Below are positions 7,735 to 9,814 of a stretch of DNA of 9,814 nucleotides, piece after piece. The position numbers and the translations under genes were made by a program. The notes beneath the pieces are model-generated. The model saw only the letters and a list, made by a program, of their open reading frames with translations, was not told the DNA's origin and ran no database searches. Every line of letters starts with the position of its first letter. Within the stretch, counting starts at the first letter, position 1. Origin of the DNA: an uncultured Dyadobacter sp. (GTDB taxonomy: Bacteria > Bacteroidota > Bacteroidia > Cytophagales > Spirosomataceae); NCBI GenBank assembly GCA_946481035.1, contig CAMLNK010000075.1:1-9814 (forward strand), read 5' to 3'.

Positions 7735-7750
7735 GCTAAGCCGATTGATA

Positions 7751-7918
7751 TTAAGTTGGACAACCTGAGTTGATAGGGCACCCTTTGTTAATAGGGCATC
7801 CGCTGTTGCTATCCCCTCCCTGAAGTGCCGCCGCTTCCTCGTCCGAAAGTTGCTCGAATCCATCTCCGTCAGCGTCGGGGCTTTGCAGCTTGCTGAGGAT
7901 CTTTTTCAAATCTGCCAT
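7751..7918 (-). CDS. Double-glycine RiPP precursor peptide, GCPIN-repeat core (copy 3)
   Basis: Encodes 55 residues starting MADLKKILSKLQSP, the first precursor in transcription order. The leader shares the N-terminal MADLKKIL helix with the other two but has a different middle (DADGDGFEQLSDEE) and ends AALQGG, giving cleavage after Gly35. The predicted core is DSNSGCPINKGCPINSGCPT, with Cys41, Cys47 and Cys53 evenly six residues apart and each in a Gly-Cys-Pro triplet. The spacing differs from copies 1 and 2 (7 then 6 residues), yet the N-S/K-G-C and C-P settings are kept, so the same maturase could act on all three. The regular repeat suggests the modification is installed once per unit. 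It follows a 254-base gap, so its promoter probably lies in that gap. Confidence 0.9.
   Translation of the reverse strand: MADLKKILSKLQSPDADGDGFEQLSDEEAAALQGGDSNSGCPINKGCPINSGCPT
7754..7804 (-). repeat. 18-base tandem repeats encoding the copy 3 core
   Basis: The core of copy 3 is built from two and a partial third in-frame 18-base units encoding SGCPIN, KGCPIN and SGCPT (residues 39-44, 45-50 and 51-55). The two full units are nearly identical from GG through AAC, with third-position changes such as ATT/ATC, while the third has drifted (GGTTGTCCA) and ends early. Synonymous drift implies that the units are old and kept by selection on the peptide rather than freshly copied. Confidence 0.85.
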
Positions 7919-8172
7919 TTTTGTAAGGTTTAAGTGAACAAAAAAATAAACTATGTTGAACTAATTAGTCCTGCTTTCGAGACCGGCAGATGGCCAGTGA
8001 TAAAATTCGTCAATGGAATAGCCGAAATGAAAAACTTTCGACATCATTGGAAAAACACCCGATATATTCGACCAACCCCATCAGATTTTCGACAAAATCC
8101 TGATAACAAGGATTGCCATTGGAATACCCGGGAGGCAGTGTACCATGACTTTTATATGGTACCAGTAAAACA
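7919..8172 (-). promoter_or_regulatory. 254-base gap upstream of the precursors; promoter expected, not pinpointed
   Basis: The gap separates the DUF6734-type gene from the first precursor and is the natural place for the precursor promoter. I found no good match to the Bacteroidota -7 element TAnnTTTG with a TTG about 20 bases upstream; the nearest is TATTTTTTTG at about 7940-7949, two bases too long and without an upstream partner. Three copies of an ATTGGAA-like word occur on the plus strand at 8118-8124, 8046-8052 and 8012-8018 (last with one mismatch), which could be operator sites or chance. A plus-strand open frame here (7934-8209) has no recognisable content and runs into the neighbouring gene, so it is not called. 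Confidence 0.35.
8140..8162. repeat. Inverted repeat just after the DUF6734-type gene
   Basis: GTACCAT (8140-8146) and ATGGTAC (8156-8162) are perfect 7-base inverted repeats around a 9-base loop, 10 bases past the stop of the gene at 8173. Minus-strand RNA would form a modest stem without a following U-run, so a full intrinsic terminator is doubtful. It may be a weak terminator, a decay barrier or a protein site. Confidence 0.35.
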
Positions 8173-9066
8173 TCACAGGAGATTAAGGGCCAAAAGCCGG
8201 TTAATGTGATGATAATGTTCCGGGAATTCTATCCGTAAAATTTCCTCGATATATACGCAACTGACAAGTGCGCGCTTCCCTTCGGCCATCACATGGACGC
8301 TGGATGTTAGTGGGAAAAACTTCATATTGGTATACTTGGCAACTTTCATAACGTGCTCCTCTTTCTCCACACAAGCAACCTCTATATTTCTCTCGCGCGC
8401 CAGGCAGGTAAAAAGAAACTGCTCCACGATTACATTATAGTAATGGCACTCGCTTCTATTAATTACATCGAAATTGTCCTTAACCACCTCCAAACATAAA
8501 TCCCATAACTCCCTGAAAATGTCAATGCTGTGGCCGCCCATAACACCCGCATTGTAAGCAACTTTCGGGCTGATTTCGCAAAATGATCGCACCTTGGAAT
8601 TCAAAACCGGAAATGTGTTCAAAAAATTAGTCAGGTTCGGAATATATATATTGGCCTGCTTTACCGCACTAAACTCTGATGTGTACGCCACCAGCGGCGC
8701 CTCCATAAGGCGTGCCTGCAATGGCTGCGGCAAAAAGAAATCCTGGTCAAAATGTAAAAATCTTTCACGCATGCGGGCGTACGCATATATTTTCCCTAAT
8801 GCCCAAAAGGTTTCATTCAAATCATTAAGTTCATCCAATTCCACAATGACCTCTCCAAAATTCAGATTCAGCTTATCGACGAACAACTCCTTACCGAAAC
8901 GGTCGGTGATAAAAACCGTATCGCCCGGATAGTGGCGTTCCAACAACAGAGCACTCAAAACGGAACCGTAAACGAACAATCTCTTATTATACCAGACGCC
9001 CGAATTCGTCAGCCTCCCGGTGCCTTGCGTCATTGGCTTACTCCAAAAACTTTGCACAAATTTCAT
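8173..9066 (-). CDS. DUF6734-type, glycosyltransferase-like protein
   Basis: Protein of 297 residues, ATG at 9066, no signal peptide. Its opening MKFVQSFWSKP, the VFITDRFGKELFVDKL segment (51-65), FWALGKIYAYA (87-97) and FLHFDQDFFLPQPL (103-116) match what I remember of the Bacteroidota DUF6734 family. The pattern of an N-terminal Rossmann-like half followed by Lys, then a D-Q-D (Asp107-Asp109) after a hydrophobic strand, is like the metal-binding DxD of GT-A glycosyltransferases of the GT8/GT32 sort. A role in adding a sugar to a peptide is therefore possible but unproven. Asn172-Ala-Gly-Val-Met-Gly-Gly (YNAGVMGG) resembles the acceptor-side loop seen in such enzymes. It lies between the dehydratase-family gene (226 bases upstream, with its own candidate promoter) and the precursor genes, all on one strand. 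The DUF name is from memory and was not searched. Confidence 0.8.
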   Translation of the reverse strand: MKFVQSFWSKPMTQGTGRLTNSGVWYNKRLFVYGSVLSALLLERHYPGDTVFITDRFGKELFVDKLNLNFGEVIVELDELNDLNETFWALGKIYAYARMRERFLHFDQDFFLPQPLQARLMEAPLVAYTSEFSAVKQANIYIPNLTNFLNTFPVLNSKVRSFCEISPKVAYNAGVMGGHSIDIFRELWDLCLEVVKDNFDVINRSECHYYNVIVEQFLFTCLARERNIEVACVEKEEHVMKVAKYTNMKFFPLTSSVHVMAEGKRALVSCVYIEEILRIEFPEHYHHINRLLALNLL

Positions 9067-9216
9067 AGCGAATACAGTATCAATCAGCAGATCTATGCTA
9101 ACGCCATCAGGATATCATCATCCCGGAAAGCCTCTAACCCTAACCTATATACGACACCACTAACGGTTGACTTCCACAGTCAGCCAATAGCACTTTTGAT
9201 AAAACTACCTGATACT

Positions 9217-9249
9217 CAAATATGATAAATCAATCTTTACCTTCACAAT
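9217..9249 (-). promoter_or_regulatory. Candidate Bacteroidota-type promoter for the DUF6734-type gene
   Basis: Minus strand carries ATTG (9246-9249), 21 bases of spacer, then CATATTTG (9217-9224), one base off the Bacteroidota -7 consensus TAnnTTTG with the expected spacing from a -33 TTG. It would start a transcript near 9210 with a leader of roughly 145 bases. The rest of the 226-base gap (9067-9292) holds no gene I can support; a 26-codon frame right after the dehydratase stop has no recognisable content. Confidence 0.35.
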
Positions 9250-9292
9250 TATTTCGACAACCTTGCCCGGCATTTCGACCAACATCGTTTTA

Positions 9293-9814
9293 CTAAGACC
9301 TTCCTGCTTTTGCCTTACGCTCACGGGCGTCTCTGCCATCGTAGAATTTGGTCAAATGATGGTAAATCAACAATTCCTGCCCGCGTGATTCACCGATCAG
9401 CAGCCTGTTACAGAACATATGCAGGACAGCCCCAATCTGACTTGCCGAGAATTCTGCTCCCGGGTTCATCAATAACTGCTTCACTTCAATTGTGTGATGA
9501 GCAAACAATGCTATGATCGTGTCTTCAAAAGAATGCTCGTACTGTTCTACGAGCCGGGATAAATCCTGACGTGACGATCTGAACTTTTGATTCAACTGAA
9601 CCATAAGCTTATCCGCATCCTGATACTCTTCCAGGAAATTCTCCAACGATGCCGTTAGGAATGCGAGCTTCTGTCTCAGATCCAAACCAAACGCTTCGAG
9701 AAGTGCATGAACGCCAAGACACGCATAAAGCCACCTGCTTTCATCAACCTGCCGATCTGATATTTCCTTTAAAACACTAATAACCAGCCTGCTATCCAGA
9801 AAGAATAATTTCTC
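9293..9814 (-). CDS. LanB/thiopeptide-type dehydratase C-terminal domain protein, partial
   Basis: The last 173 residues of a protein whose start lies beyond the right edge; the frame is open through 9814, and the internal TTG at 9685 is not a start. The sequence fits the end of the SpaB_C/thiopeptide-type bacteriocin biosynthesis domain: FFLDSRLVISVLKEI, then LLEAFGLDLRQKLAFL, a charged helical stretch (EEYQDADKLMVQLNQKFR), and the closing GAVLHMFCNRLLIGESRGQE with YHHLTKFY near the terminus. In class I lanthipeptide and thiopeptide systems this domain eliminates glutamate from glutamylated Ser/Thr to give dehydro residues, or acts in cycloaddition in thiopeptides. Whether this is the end of a full LanB or a stand-alone split elimination protein cannot be seen. 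It shares strand with all other genes, 226 bases upstream of the DUF6734-type gene. Its substrate could be the three precursors here (they contain Ser, Thr and Cys) or peptides beyond the window. Confidence 0.82.
   Translation of the reverse strand, partial: EKLFFLDSRLVISVLKEISDRQVDESRWLYACLGVHALLEAFGLDLRQKLAFLTASLENFLEEYQDADKLMVQLNQKFRSSRQDLSRLVEQYEHSFEDTIIALFAHHTIEVKQLLMNPGAEFSASQIGAVLHMFCNRLLIGESRGQELLIYHHLTKFYDGRDARERKAKAGRS

Noticed and set aside
7838..7876. EF-hand-like DADGDG loop in the copy 3 leader
   Set aside because: D-x-D-x-D-G is present, but the position-8 hydrophobic is Glu and no flanking EF helices or partner hand exist; the other leaders lack it. Probably chance in an acidic leader.
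7934..8209. Plus-strand 91-codon open frame opposite the gap and the end of the DUF6734-type gene
   Set aside because: No recognisable domain, opposite to every other gene, overlaps the 3' end of a real gene and occupies the likely promoter region of the precursors.
9293..9685. Stand-alone 130-residue protein starting at 9685
   Set aside because: The start would be TTG in the middle of a conserved dehydratase-family helix, and the same frame stays open with matching family sequence to the window edge.

Overview
The window looks like part of a Bacteroidota chromosome, probably a Cytophagales or Chitinophaga/Sphingobacteria-type relative. The evidence is a SusC/TonB-type outer-membrane beta-barrel protein with a carboxypeptidase-regulatory N-terminal domain, starts without Shine-Dalgarno sites, one promoter-like site of the Bacteroidota -33/-7 type, and a double-glycine-leader peptide system. 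No rRNA, tRNA, CRISPR array, insertion sequence or transposase was seen. Every gene I accept lies on the minus strand, so the biological order runs from high to low coordinates.

The window is a biosynthetic locus for ribosomally made, modified peptides (RiPPs). From upstream to downstream it holds: the C-terminal part of a LanB/thiopeptide-type dehydratase family protein (9293-9814, cut by the right edge); a glycosyltransferase-like DUF6734-type protein (8173-9066); a 254-base gap; three small double-glycine precursor genes (7751-7918, 7510-7674, 7274-7438), none of which is among ORFs of ordinary length; a strong RNA hairpin just after the last precursor; a radical SAM/SPASM peptide maturase (5771-7144); a TPR-like protein of unknown function (4732-5718); a C39-peptidase-like domain fused to a prolyl-4-hydroxylase-type 2OG-Fe(II) oxygenase (3699-4721); an outer-membrane beta-barrel receptor (1289-3685); and the N-terminal 425 residues of a C39 peptidase-containing ABC transporter (1-1275, cut by the left edge).

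Proposed working (inference): the precursors carry a helical acidic leader ending in GG and a 20-21 residue core with three cysteines, mostly in G-C or G-C-P settings. The radical SAM enzyme is a candidate for thioether formation or another C-H modification. The oxygenase is a candidate for hydroxylating the core, with its C39-like domain possibly gripping the GG leader. The transporter, whose own C39 domain has an intact active site, would cut after GG and export across the inner membrane. The beta-barrel protein could carry the product across the outer membrane or take it back up. Whether the dehydratase and DUF6734 genes act on the same precursors or belong to a neighbouring RiPP pathway cannot be settled from this window. 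The most novel features are the C39-like/2OG-oxygenase fusion and its pairing with a radical SAM enzyme and a three-cysteine precursor family.
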